Assembly: GCA_019828595.1 (NCBI GenBank)
Contig: JAHQRK010000001.1
Span: forward strand, 3,038,001 to 3,102,000
From: Aphanomyces cochlioides
Lineage: Eukaryota; Oomycota; Saprolegniomycetes; Saprolegniales; Verrucalvaceae
Reading direction: 5' to 3'
Length of the DNA stretch: 64,000 nucleotides
Below are positions 46,030-55,655 of the stretch, in pieces. Numbering within the stretch: position 1 is the first letter of the stretch; each line of letters opens with the position of its first letter. The position numbers and the translations under genes were made by a program. The notes beneath the pieces are model-generated. The model did not search any database. It was not told the DNA's origin and saw only the letters and a list, made by a program, of their open reading frames with translations.

Positions 46030-46722
46030 ATGTCCCGTCGTCGGAGAAGGACGCTCTCAATTGGCAACTTTCTCTCATTACTACAACGACAATCGACAGC
46101 AAACATGCCGCCCCATCGCCAGGAGACGCCAATGCTTGCCTTGGAATGCTTCAGCAGCTTGAATGCTGGTGTGGAACACTGTCGGTTTGGCACGTTGCTT
46201 GGAGTCTTTGAGGGTGTGGAGGTTCGTTCGTGCCGCCTCCCGCCAACTTTGAATGCCCTGGACATGCCGCCGTCGTACCACGATGGCATCTTCACTGGCA
46301 TCCAGTGGCAGTGCGTCGAACTCGCGCGGCGCTATTGCCTCATCCACTTCGACGTGATCTTTGACCAGGTCGACATGGCGTACCAAATGTTCGAATCCGC
46401 GGTCTTTCGCAACGTCCACACGTTGCTTCCAGTGTCGGCGGCGCGCTTCCCCAACGGAGCGACGACTCCCCCGAAGAAGGGCTCACTCTTGATATGGAAT
46501 TGCAGCGGGGAGTACAAGATCACAGGCCACGTTGCGGTTGTCGTCGCGGTGACGGACACCCACGTCGACATTGTCGAGCAAAACGTGATCCACTCGGTTT
46601 GGGAGTCGGGGCAGCAGTACTCGCGCCGCCTCGCTCTCTCCACTACCGACGACGGTGGCTACACCATCCAGCCCTTCTATCCTGATGAAGAACTCCTCGG
46701 CTGGATTACACTTGCTCATTAA
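46030..46722 (+). CDS. Stand-alone glutathionylspermidine amidase (CHAP-type)
   Basis: 231 codons if started at 46030; an internal ATG at 46105 (MPPHRQETPMLALECFSSLN) is equally plausible. Motifs match the amidase half of bacterial Gsp synthetase/amidase: FGTLLGVFEGVEVRSC, GIQWQCVELARRYC with the catalytic Cys, ITGHVAVVVAV with the His, and VEQNVIHSVWESGQQYSR. No ATP-grasp synthetase domain is attached. The enzyme cleaves glutathionylspermidine to glutathione and spermidine, or a related amide. Fused or stand-alone forms are known in bacteria and kinetoplastids; the presence here is notable. A first exon in another frame (around 45990) was considered but not joined. Confidence 0.8.
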   Translation: MSRRRRRTLSIGNFLSLLQRQSTANMPPHRQETPMLALECFSSLNAGVEHCRFGTLLGVFEGVEVRSCRLPPTLNALDMPPSYHDGIFTGIQWQCVELARRYCLIHFDVIFDQVDMAYQMFESAVFRNVHTLLPVSAARFPNGATTPPKKGSLLIWNCSGEYKITGHVAVVVAVTDTHVDIVEQNVIHSVWESGQQYSRRLALSTTDDGGYTIQPFYPDEELLGWITLAH

Positions 46723-46873
46723 CTTTCCATAATAACTATCTACTTTCATCATCCATGTCATGTTTCGCTGATCCGACGGCGGGTGGGAGCCGAAAGTTTG
46801 TCCGACGGCGTGTGGCATCGTTGAAAGATCGTCAGGTAGCAAGCAACGTGGTCATTTTTGCATTTCACAAGCG

Positions 46874-48364
46874 ATGGCGACCAAAGCGAACACGTCGAAC
46901 GACAGTGTGATCCCCCTGCTCGTCCTTGGGGCCGGCCCCCACGCCCTCGCGCTTGTCCTGAACCTTCTCGAGGAAGATTCATCCGCCGAGTTTACCGAGC
47001 CAGAGACGGTCAAGCTGTCGTTTTGGCGTTCCAAGCTGCGAGGGCGCCATCTCTCCAAGCCAGATTTGCGCCGCTCGATCCGCGTCTTGGATCCATCCGG
47101 GACGTGGTGCTCAACGTGGAACTGCAACTTTGCAACGTTTGGCATCTCGCATCTTCGAAGCCCCGTCTCGGTTCACTTGGACCCGCTTCGCCCGGACGGT
47201 CTGCGCGACTACGCCGTCGCGACGAACCAGCTCGAGACTCAAGTGAGCGATCCCCCCCAGGCCATCCACATCGGCCAACGCAGTCGGGCATTCACAAACA
47301 ACACTTCAATCTTCAACGAGACGGACCGACAGTTCCTCGGATGTCCAAGCCAGAAGCTCTTTGCAGCCTTCAACCGCCAGCTCATCAAGCAGTACGGCCT
47401 CGACACGATCGTGCAGAAGACGCGCGCCACGACCATCGAGCACCTTCCAGACAGAACCTTCCGCGTCACGTGCGACGACGGCGCAACTCTCTTGGCCAAA
47501 CATGTCGTCGTGGCCATTGGGACGCAAAACATTCCGCGAATTCCAACATGGGCGACGCCACTGCGAGCGACGGACGCCAAGGCCAGCGTGGTCCACTCGA
47601 GCGAACTTGTCCACGACACCAACTTTCCAAAGCGCGTTCGCCACAAGTCGATCCTTGTCGTTGGCGGCGGGCTCACGTCGGTACACCTCACCAAGCAAAT
47701 GCTCAAGTGGGGCGCGCACCACGTGACGCTCGCAACGCGGAAAACAACGTTGCTCGTCCAGCCGTACGACGTCCCGCTTGAGTGGCTCTCGCCTCTGCTT
47801 CGTCAGAAGAAGCTCGCGGAATTTTATGCCAAGGAGACTCCCGAAGCCAAGCTTGCATGCATTCGGGAAGCTCGCCGCGGAGGTTCCATCACGAAAGCCG
47901 CTCTGACCGACATGCAGGCCGTAACGACGCCAGACAACTTTGAGCATCTCGCAAACACAACAGTGAGCCACGTGGAGCAAACTGCAGACGGCCGACTCCA
48001 CGTCGAGTTCGAGTCCTCTTCGATGGAAGTCGACGTGGTCGTTCTAGCAACCGGCGCCGACATCGACGTGACGAAAGAATCTCTCTTTGATCGAGTCCGA
48101 GATGCAAGTCCCGTGATCGTTGGCGGCCTTCCTAGCCTTGACGCGGACTTGCGATGGGCTCCTGGCATGAATTTGTTCGTCATGGGAGGTTACGCCGCGC
48201 TCCAGATGGGTCCTACGGCGGGGAACCTCATGGGAGCCAGGTCGGGAGCGAACCGCCTGGGAGAAATTTTGCTGGAAGAGTTGCTCCCAAGGAACGAACA
48301 GACGCGGCAGCGCCATCTTCGAGCTCTCTGTGGAAAGGAAAACTTGTATGATCTACTTCTCTAA
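46874..48364 (+). CDS. FAD/NAD(P)-binding monooxygenase-like protein
   Basis: 496 codons, no intron. FAD-binding Rossmann motif VLGAGPHALALVLNLL near the N-terminus; an NAD(P)-binding motif SILVVGGGLTSVHLTKQMLK near residue 260; and the distal LATGAD-type motif VVVLATGADIDV. GTWCSTWNCNFATFGISHLR and SPVSVHLDPLRPDG resemble the substrate-side strands of ornithine/lysine N-hydroxylase-like or OSGIN-type proteins. The reaction is probably NADPH-dependent hydroxylation of an amine or lipid; substrate not determined. Its stop codon overlaps that of the convergent globin gene by three bases. Confidence 0.72.
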   Translation: MATKANTSNDSVIPLLVLGAGPHALALVLNLLEEDSSAEFTEPETVKLSFWRSKLRGRHLSKPDLRRSIRVLDPSGTWCSTWNCNFATFGISHLRSPVSVHLDPLRPDGLRDYAVATNQLETQVSDPPQAIHIGQRSRAFTNNTSIFNETDRQFLGCPSQKLFAAFNRQLIKQYGLDTIVQKTRATTIEHLPDRTFRVTCDDGATLLAKHVVVAIGTQNIPRIPTWATPLRATDAKASVVHSSELVHDTNFPKRVRHKSILVVGGGLTSVHLTKQMLKWGAHHVTLATRKTTLLVQPYDVPLEWLSPLLRQKKLAEFYAKETPEAKLACIREARRGGSITKAALTDMQAVTTPDNFEHLANTTVSHVEQTADGRLHVEFESSSMEVDVVVLATGADIDVTKESLFDRVRDASPVIVGGLPSLDADLRWAPGMNLFVMGGYAALQMGPTAGNLMGARSGANRLGEILLEELLPRNEQTRQRHLRALCGKENLYDLLL

Positions 48365-49137
48365 CGAACATCTCTTATCTTGGTCGACGATCCTTTTCGT
48401 TGCTGCTTGTCTGGCGGTCGTGCCGACTGAACAACATTTTGACTCCACCCGCCTTCGTCGACAAGGCCGGGAAGGTACGCTTGGAGGATGTACTTGAGGT
48501 TGAATCCGGTCACGTTGCTCCACGCCTCGCCGACGTTTGGTGTCGCTTCTGTGTCGAGCCAGTACATGGCCACTTCCACAAACGTGCTCGCATACGTTGC
48601 AAAATGATGCGGTCGGACGAGGGGAATGCTCTTGTGACGGTATCCCAAGTTTCGACATCGATCTCTCACCTGTTGCTCGGGCAAACCGCTGTCGTTGAGG
48701 AGAAACTTCATGGCCTTGATGAGCACTTCAATGCGCTTCCGGATGCCAGGGTAGATCTCGTTGAAGCCAGGATCGCGCTGAAAGAGTCGATGGAAGAACT
48801 CGTCGTAGAACAAGACGATCCCTTCCTTGTGGTATTCCTTCATCTTGGGCGTTCCCGCTTTGCAGATCGTCTTCCATGTGTGGTTGCACAGAGTCACATG
48901 GGCGACTTCGTACACAGGACAGAGCGGCATGTTGGGTGGCATAAAGTGATGGTAGTGATCTGGGCATGCAATCGGTCGTCGAAAGTCGCCGTCCCATTCG
49001 TGTCCGTCAGGTGCGACTTTGGTCGCGACGGCCATCACGGCCTCGTCGTCCAAGTTCCTCGTCGTCGTGAGGCCCAGGATGAGCGAGCGGCCGGAGCGCT
49101 TTGTCCTCCAGCTTATCCGTGACGTGTATGCTCCCAT
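48361..49137 (-). CDS. Globin-domain protein with a predicted N-myristoyl site
   Basis: 258 codons if the ATG at 49137 is used; the product then starts MGAYTSRISW, which fits the N-myristoylation pattern Met-Gly-x-x-x-Ser-Arg. The globin fold starts near LFYDEFFHRLFQRDPGFNEI, continues IRKRIEVLIKAMKFLLND, and has the proximal-His stretch NLGYRHKSIPLVRPHHFATY followed by VEVAMYWLDTEATPNVGEAW, like neuroglobin or flavohaemoglobin cores. A longer start at 49434 exists, but the upstream residues look non-coding. Haem binding through the His in GYRH is expected. A membrane-tethered oxygen or NO sensor or dioxygenase is inferred. The C-terminus (KQQRKGSSTKIRDVR) is basic. Confidence 0.7.
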   Translation of the reverse strand: MGAYTSRISWRTKRSGRSLILGLTTTRNLDDEAVMAVATKVAPDGHEWDGDFRRPIACPDHYHHFMPPNMPLCPVYEVAHVTLCNHTWKTICKAGTPKMKEYHKEGIVLFYDEFFHRLFQRDPGFNEIYPGIRKRIEVLIKAMKFLLNDSGLPEQQVRDRCRNLGYRHKSIPLVRPHHFATYASTFVEVAMYWLDTEATPNVGEAWSNVTGFNLKYILQAYLPGLVDEGGWSQNVVQSARPPDKQQRKGSSTKIRDVR

Positions 49138-49473
49138 GTCTCTCCTCGCGGACGAAGTTCGTTTGGATTGCTCCGGCAACTTTGAAACGTTCTTGATGAT
49201 GGAACAAGGATTGGGGAGGCACCAGCAATCGTCGTAACTGGACAATCTTATCTGCATTTCTCCCTTGTGTGGGCGTATGCAGGAGAGACGTAAGAAGGGA
49301 TGCGAGGGACAAGTCTTGCCGTCCGCTTCAAGCAAGGAGCCCGACTTGCTCCAAAAGGACGCCGAGAAATCGAACGAAAGCGGCAAAAATCGAACATTTG
49401 GTCGACTTCCATGCCACGAGGCGCGATACTGCATGACAGGATGACGTCAGTGGTGAAAATAAAGATTGTAACG

Positions 49474-49732
49474 TCACCACACTGAGTCAATCGTTGCTTG
49501 AGCAAGCCGCTGACATTCATGAGCTCGCCGCAATGTCGTCATCGCGGCAACTAGGTATGGGAATAGCTCCATCTTGTTTGGAAATGCTTCATACCGATGA
49601 GATATGGGAATGGGCTTGTGGGGCTCTTGAATCGATCCGTGGAGAGAGAAAATCAAACTTACGCAGTGTCCTGCTTGTGTCGTGGTTGCAGAGATCAACC
49701 GAGAGACGCTTGTGGATCGCATCGGCGTCCAT
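49474..49732 (-). CDS. Small spliced hypothetical protein
   Basis: ATG 49732 gives MDADAIHKRLSVDLCNHDTS RTL. A canonical GTAAGT…CAAG intron, phase 1, joins PHKPIPISHRYEAFPNKMEL, then FPYLVAAMTTLRRAHECQRL and ends DSVW at 49474. About 70 residues; the second half is likely helical. No family recognised. The palindromic motif at 49835 sits 103 bp upstream of its ATG and also serves the plus-strand transporter, consistent with a real divergent pair. Confidence 0.45.
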
Positions 49733-49834
49733 CGTGGTCCATTGTCGGCAGTTTCATATTTCACAACTTTGAAATGTCCACTGGCCAATCGCATCGCTGG
49801 AATATTTTTCATTTGATTAAAGTATGCTAGAGCT

Positions 49835-49844
49835 TATCCGGATG
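49835..49844. promoter_or_regulatory. TATCCGGATG palindrome-type element
   Basis: 51 bp upstream of the transporter ATG at 49895 and 103 bp upstream of the small divergent gene's ATG at 49732. Confidence 0.45.
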
Positions 49845-49894
49845 CCTTTTTCTCTGAGTCGCGATCTTTTGTCAGTTTTGAAAATCCACTCAAG

Positions 49895-51384
49895 ATGGGC
49901 GTGGCGTGGACGTATGTTCTCTTGGGATGCGCGACGCTCTTGTGCGGCGCCATGGGCACAATCCTCATGAAGGTTCAGTTCAGCTTGATGTCAAACGGAA
50001 CGGAAATGTGCTTTGATCCCGCCACGAACACGACCTCAATGTATTGTCCATTCAACAAACCATGGTTCGGAGTGCTTCAAATGAAGATCGCCATGTCATT
50101 GTGCTTGGTTTTCCTTGTCCTGCGCAAGAAATGCACTGGAAAACCATACTTGGAGTCACCAGTGTTCAAGCGTAAGCTCCTTGGTGCACGATTTATGCCC
50201 CAGCCCAGAACGTACGAAGAACGTCGAACACTGCTTCAACAAGCATACGACGGTCCGACTTGGAAGACACTCTTCTATTTGGTCCTACCTGCGATCCTAG
50301 ACCTCGCGAGCACAATCCTTGCGTTCACAGGCTTGCTTTGGGTCCCAGCGTCGGTCTATCAAATGAGCAATGGAGCTGTCTTGGTCTTCAGTGCGTTCAT
50401 TGCGATGCGGTTCCTCGGACGAGAGCTCTATTGCTATCAAATCTTGAGCATACTCTTGGTCACGTTGGCAGTCATTGTATTTTCTGTCGCGGGCATCCTC
50501 GGTGACGGCAACCACGACATTACCCCATTCGACATCTACGTCAACATCACACAAGCCCAACTTCCCAACATTGCCATCACGACTTCTGATGTCAAGCATG
50601 CAGTTGGAATTATCTTCATCTTGTTAGCTCAAGTGGTGCTGGCTGTCCAATTTGCCGTCGAGGAATACTTTATGGTGGAGCGTCACGTGAGTCCTCTACT
50701 TCTCGTCGGTATGGAAGGTTTTTGGGGTCTTATCCTCCTTCTCTTGCTCATGCCAGTCTTGCGCATGACACCGACAAGCGACTCGCTCCTCGCCCAGATC
50801 TGGCACGAAGACTATACTGACACTTGGGAGAAGATCAAGCACTCGAGCTCACTCTGGTGGGTTGTGCTTCTGTACATGTTTTGCATCGGCCTCTACAACG
50901 TAGGTCGCGCAGACTCCTCCCCTCGTCATTCCCTCGTAGATTGCAGCCTTGTACGTGACCAAATATCTCTCAGCAGTCGTTCGAAGCATGCTCGAGGTAG
51001 CTGTACGTTCCTCCATGACTATTCATTCTGCTTGTAGATCGGGCGAACTGTTGGCGTGTGGGTGGTCGGCGTGACAGTTTACTACGTGTTCAGCTGGAAT
51101 GGACCAAACTCTCCAGGCGAAGCATGGACCCCATGGAGCTGGTACGTTCAACCGCCAAGGCTCACTTGAATGGTTTGCGATTGTGTAGGGTACAATTGGT
51201 TGGGTTTCTGCTCTTGGTGCTCGCCACGCTGACGGTACGACTCGATGTTTTTTGTCTCCATGACATTTCTTTCCCGTTGTAGTACAAGCAAACGATTCAT
51301 TTTCCATGTATTGGGCTCTACCAGGACGAACGTGGCTTGCCCATTTCCGAACCACAAGTGGTCTTCCTTGGAGATCGCCGTTAG
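49895..51384 (+). CDS. SLC35F6-like membrane transporter (copy 1)
   Basis: Starts MGVAWTYVLLGCATLLCGAM and extends over about five exons to TAG 51384. Ten or so hydrophobic segments fit the EamA/drug-metabolite transporter superfamily; SLC35F6-type wording includes GAMGTILMKVQF, KPWFGVLQMKIAMSLCLVFL, LWVPASVYQMSNGAVLVFSA and SPLLLVGMEGFWGLILLLLL. The C-terminus is a soluble tail (QDERGLPISEPQVV). The transported solute is unknown; the human relative sits in lysosomal or endosomal membranes. The next gene, converging 17 bp away, is a clear paralogue. Confidence 0.8.
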
Positions 51385-51400
51385 CTTAACTTAAGTTGGG

Positions 51401-52909
51401 TTAATGCATGTTGGACATGAAAGGCGACTTGACAAAGGCCAATGCAGCTTCCTTCTCTTCCGCTTCGTAGAGCCACTTGGCTGGCAAGAGGAAAATCTTT
51501 TTGTACTAGACAACACATCGTCAAAATCCAACGACAGGGCGATCGATCGTACTGCTAGCGTGCCGGCAACCATCGCGGCAAATCCAGCCAATTCAAGCCT
51601 AGTTGCGATTAGCAACGTGTCACTTGTGCTACGACGTACCAGCTCCAGACCGTCCATTGCTCGCCTGGAGAGTTTGCACCTCGCCAACGCAAGACGTAGT
51701 AGATGAAGAGGGACAAGACCCACACACCGAGCGTGCGCAACGTCTACGGCTTGTATGAATGGACCAAATTCAATGCAATCTTACGTCAAGGATGCTGCGC
51801 ACGACAGAGCTCAAGTACTTGGTGACGAAATTCGCCGCGAGCTACAATGAAGATGCTAACTGGTTGAGAAGAAGAGGTCTTACATTGAAGAGACCGATGA
51901 GGACGATGTACAAAATGACAGACGCCGTGACAGCCCACGAATTGCTCATCTTGATGAACGTGTCGACGACATCTTCATGCCAGATCTTGGACAAGGCAGA
52001 CGTGCCTGGAGGGGTGGCCATGAGCAAAGGAGTAAGCACGACGAAGAAGACAAGGCCCCAAATGCCTTCCCACCCCACAAGCGTCATTGGACTCACGTGG
52101 CGCTCGGTCAAGAACCATTCCTCGACCACGATTTGGATCGCAGTGATGAGCTGGGAGAGGAAAATGAGCGAGAGCCCGAGAAGTTGGTTGGCTTGCTTTT
52201 CTTGATCTTGTTCGTCCGACGCGTTGGATTGCATAACGCCAGCGTAGGCAACGAGAAAGACGGCCGACATGACGATAAAGATGCTGACGTAGTGGTACGC
52301 AAAGAGCTTATTGCCCATGAAGCGGACAGAGAAGATGGCATTGAAGAGAACCACCGAGCCTCGCGACATTTGGTAGATGGACGACGAGACCCATAAGAGG
52401 CCAATGTTGGCCAAGATTGTGTTGAGCAAGTCGAGGAAGGATGGGAAAAGGATCCACACGATGGTTTCCCAGCTCGTTTCGTGTTTGGTCGACGTGAGTG
52501 GCGTGCGTTCTGTTGTATGGCGCGTGGACTTCGGGGTCGCCATGAACTTCTTGCCGTGTTTTTGCATGCTAAAGACGGGGGTTTCCAAGTACGATCGCTT
52601 TTGAACCTTTTGGCGGATCATCAAGATGACAATGCAAAACGCCATCGCGAGTTTCATCTGGAAGACACCGAACCATGGCTTGTCAAAGAGGCAATTGGTC
52701 GTCTCCATGCCATTCACGATGCAAATTTCTCGCCCTTCTGCGCGCATGCCATATTGTACCTTGGTGATGATCGTACACATCGTGCCGGACACGAGCATGA
52801 CGAGGCCCCAGAGGAACCCCTTGCGATTGTGCTCCGCTTCCTTGGTCATCATCAAACTTTGATCGGGCGTTGACACCAAAGATGTAACGTTTGAAGTCTC
52901 CAATGTCAT
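51401..52909 (-). CDS. SLC35F6-like membrane transporter (copy 2)
   Basis: Starts MTLETSNVTSLVSTPDQSLM at 52909. The first exon (about 355 codons) matches copy 1 segment by segment: GTMCTIITKVQY against GAMGTILMKVQF; DKPWFGVFQMKLAMAFCIVI; LWVSSSIYQMSRGSVVLFNA; and SPMTLVGWEGIWGLVFFVVL. Three further exons to 51401 end KSPFMSNMH. An extra acidic N-terminus of about 30 residues is absent from copy 1. The inverted tail-to-tail arrangement indicates a local duplication with inversion. Both copies appear intact. Confidence 0.8.
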
Positions 52910-53484
52910 GTTAATCTTGAAGTTTGTATACTATACAAACTTACAAGTACATTGGTGACAGTAACTGCCCATATGATTGGCTAGGAGACATTGACAAAGA
53001 GTCACTTCGTCAACTCGACACTCCTCGCTGCCGATTCAGATACCTGTACTGTAGCTTTTAGGGGTTTTAAGCACTAGCCATGTCCTCTATATGGCTCTGG
53101 CTCCGTTGGATTTCTTCCAGCTTGCTGCTAGTATGAATCGACAAGGGATATTGTCGAGCTCGTTGTCGGGGGGTGTTGGCGAGATGAGATGATTGCGTCA
53201 TGGAATCGCTGGCTGTGAAAGAGAGAGTCAAGATCCACCGCACTCGTACAAATTTGGAGAAAGTTTTGAAAGCGCAGAGCTGCTTGCAGTCGTCATGGAG
53301 ACGGAGTTGACTCGGAAGTGCCTCACTATCATCTGCAACCCATTTGACTCATCACACTTGTCACACACTAATTAATTATGAATTACCGCACATCATTCAT
53401 AGTGTATGATACACTATCAAAAAATTATTAGAGTATTTTAGTGTGATGTAGAAGTAAAATAGTGTTAATTCGGGATCTTTTGAG
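52910..53484. other. Intergenic region with a perfect inverted repeat
   Basis: About 570 bp without convincing exons. At 53399-53417 lies ATAGTGTA-TGA-TACACTAT, a perfect 8-bp inverted repeat in AT-rich sequence just upstream of the secreted-protein gene at 53485. No ATCCGGAT element is present. Confidence 0.45.
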
Positions 53485-54092
53485 ATGGTTTCGTTGATCA
53501 AGGCCATATCGGTGGCAGTGGTTTGCAGCCTGCCGCTCTCGATTGTTGGAAGTGAGCGGATTATCAAGAGCACTACGGATCCAGAAGTATTGGATGCAGC
53601 TCAGGTGAGCCTGTCATTGGTTTCTGAAATTGCCGACTGAGGTTTGTCTTGTGTAGTTTGCAGTGTCCGAGTTGTCCCAATTGTCCGACACGGGTATCTA
53701 CACAACATTAAGTCTCAAGAGGATTAAAGCAGCAGCAACGCAGGTTTGTGTGCTATGCGAGCAGTATCTGCAATAACGAGCTCCATGGTTAGATTGGCGA
53801 CTTTCATTTCAACACTTTTCTCGACCTGGAGCTTGCATCACCGCATTTCAAAAGTGGACGACATGTGGAATCGTTCTCTTTTGTCGTCATGCAGAGCAAA
53901 TTGGATGGCCACGTCAAGAGTTTTGCTATTGACAATTTCCCGGTCATGGATGATGAAGCGATTGAAATTTTCTGGATCAACATGGTCGAAAAGAATCGAC
54001 GGGATCGTCGTGCTTTGTTTGCCGCATGGGAATCTGAAACTCAGAGTGCTACGTCATCTACATCTTCGCTACATGAGAAGGATGAACTTTAA
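53485..54092 (+). CDS. Small secreted protein, cystatin-like in pattern
   Basis: Signal peptide MVSLIKAISVAVVCSLPLSI-VGS, then SERIIKSTTDPEVLDAAQ. Two introns lead to FAVSELSQLSDTGIYTTLSL, then GDFHFNTFLDLELASPHFKS and SFSFVVMQSKLDGHVKSFAI. The spacing A-x-F-A-V-x-E-L…I…A-x-x-Q, followed by an F-H-F-N beta strand, resembles the cystatin fold. The inhibitory Q-x-V-x-G loop is not seen. The C-terminal 40 residues are charged and Ser/Thr-rich. Probably exported; function unknown. Neighbours give no hint. Confidence 0.55.
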
Positions 54093-54125
54093 GGAAACGA
54101 CATTGTAATTTGCACGACAAACTAT

Positions 54126-55437
54126 CTACTCGGCTGTCGTTGGGGTGATTTTTCGCTTCTTGGTCACAGGCAGTACATTCACTGCGTTAGCCGTAGGGGC
54201 TGGAGTTGCTTCAGCAGTCGATTCTGTGGTTGTTGTTGCTGCTGGCTTCTCTGGCGCAGGTGGTTGGCCAAATCCAATGGTCGTGACGGGTGCTGCTGCT
54301 GGAGAAGCATGAGTTGTCGTGTAAGATTCACGCAAGCCATCAACCTACATTGGGATATGAGTCGTCAATAGTCTCGTAGCTGAAAAGCTTACCTTCTCTT
54401 TGACCTCTGTGTAAATCTCCAAGTACTCGAGGAGCTTCTTCTCTTGGTCGTCAAGCAGACGTGTGTCGTCTGTCGAATTTGGCTCCTTGTCCTCTCGGCC
54501 CGCAGTGACCTTGGCGAGAAAATGTTTTCGCATTTGGTCGTACTCGCCGTGATAGTCCAGGACCATGTCTTCAGCAGACTCGGCTTTGGCTTTGCCCTTC
54601 CCCTTCGACACCGGTGGCTTCGGGGCCTTGGAAAGCGGCAGGGGAATATGAGTTTTGACAAACTCTTGAACGATTTCCAAGCAGAATTCGCTCTGTCTGT
54701 AGATGTTGTCGATCATGACTTGACCGGCTTGGGCGTAGTACTTGAGTCCAGCAAGCTCCATTTCAGCTTGGGTCATCTTCGGCGCTTCTTCAACTTTGGT
54801 TTCTTCTTCCGCGGCTACAGCTGCATCGTCTTCCGCGACAGGCGTCTGCTTGGAGGATTCGTAGATGCACGTGATAGCTAGACAGCAGTAAATATCGGCA
54901 AACGCAGTCGTGTCCATCTCGAATGGAATCAAGTGTTTCTGTTGCAGCACCAAACTCTTCTCGTAGTCGACTCGAGCTTGTGGAAACAAATCGGACTCCA
55001 TGCTCAAATCACCAAGTCGCATGTACACTCGAGCTAATTCCTTGTCAATTCGAGGGTCTTCACCTTCATGCTTTGACAAAAGTACACGGGCAACTTCGAG
55101 CATCTCCCACGCAACTTCCAAGTCGTTCTCCTCTTCCTCTTCGCCGTCCTCCGCCTTGGTTGGCTCGTTACCTCCAAACACATCTCGCGTCGCTTCAGCG
55201 TACGAGAGTAGCGCGTTACCATACTCGTAATAGACTGGTGCAACACGGAACGTGTCACCATTGTTTTCCGTCTCGACCCTATACCAAGGTCACCGCCAGG
55301 ATCATCAAATTGCAACCGTACATCGTTCGAAGCAGGTCTTCGAAATGCGCAACGGCTTCTTCATATCGCTTTTCCTTGAGCAGCGTAACTCCGCGTGTGA
55401 AGCGTGGATCCTTGAGCGTTTCTTCTAAGCCGTCCAT
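54126..55437 (-). CDS. NASP: Histone chaperone NASP (SHNi-TPR)
   Basis: ATG 55437: MDGLEETLKDPRFTRGVTLL KEKRYEEAV (TPR1). A central exon contains VAPVYYEYGNALLSYAEATR, an acidic insert (KAEDGEEEEENDLEVAWEML) interrupting the second TPR, then ELARVYMRLGDLSMESDLFP and QARVDYEKSL. The acidic insert inside a TPR is the SHNi-TPR hallmark that binds histone H3. The C-terminus has a bipartite basic nuclear signal (TKKRKITP). NASP/Hif1/N1 proteins chaperone H3-H4 and linker histones in the nucleus. Two introns were followed. Confidence 0.85.
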
Positions 55438-55655
55438 CGAGTTGTCCGCTTGTGCACACCGCTTGGCAAACTTTCCCTCCAAAACACAAAATGAATCTAA
55501 GCATGTGATTGACCAAATAAATTTCAATATTATCCAATCAAAAAATACTCTAACCCCTAAACCCTTCACCCCCAAAATCTTTTCTCCATGATGGAAGATG
55601 GAGGCAGCGTTGACATGGAGGTGAAGTAGATAAGGCTCTGTATTAGAGTATGCTC

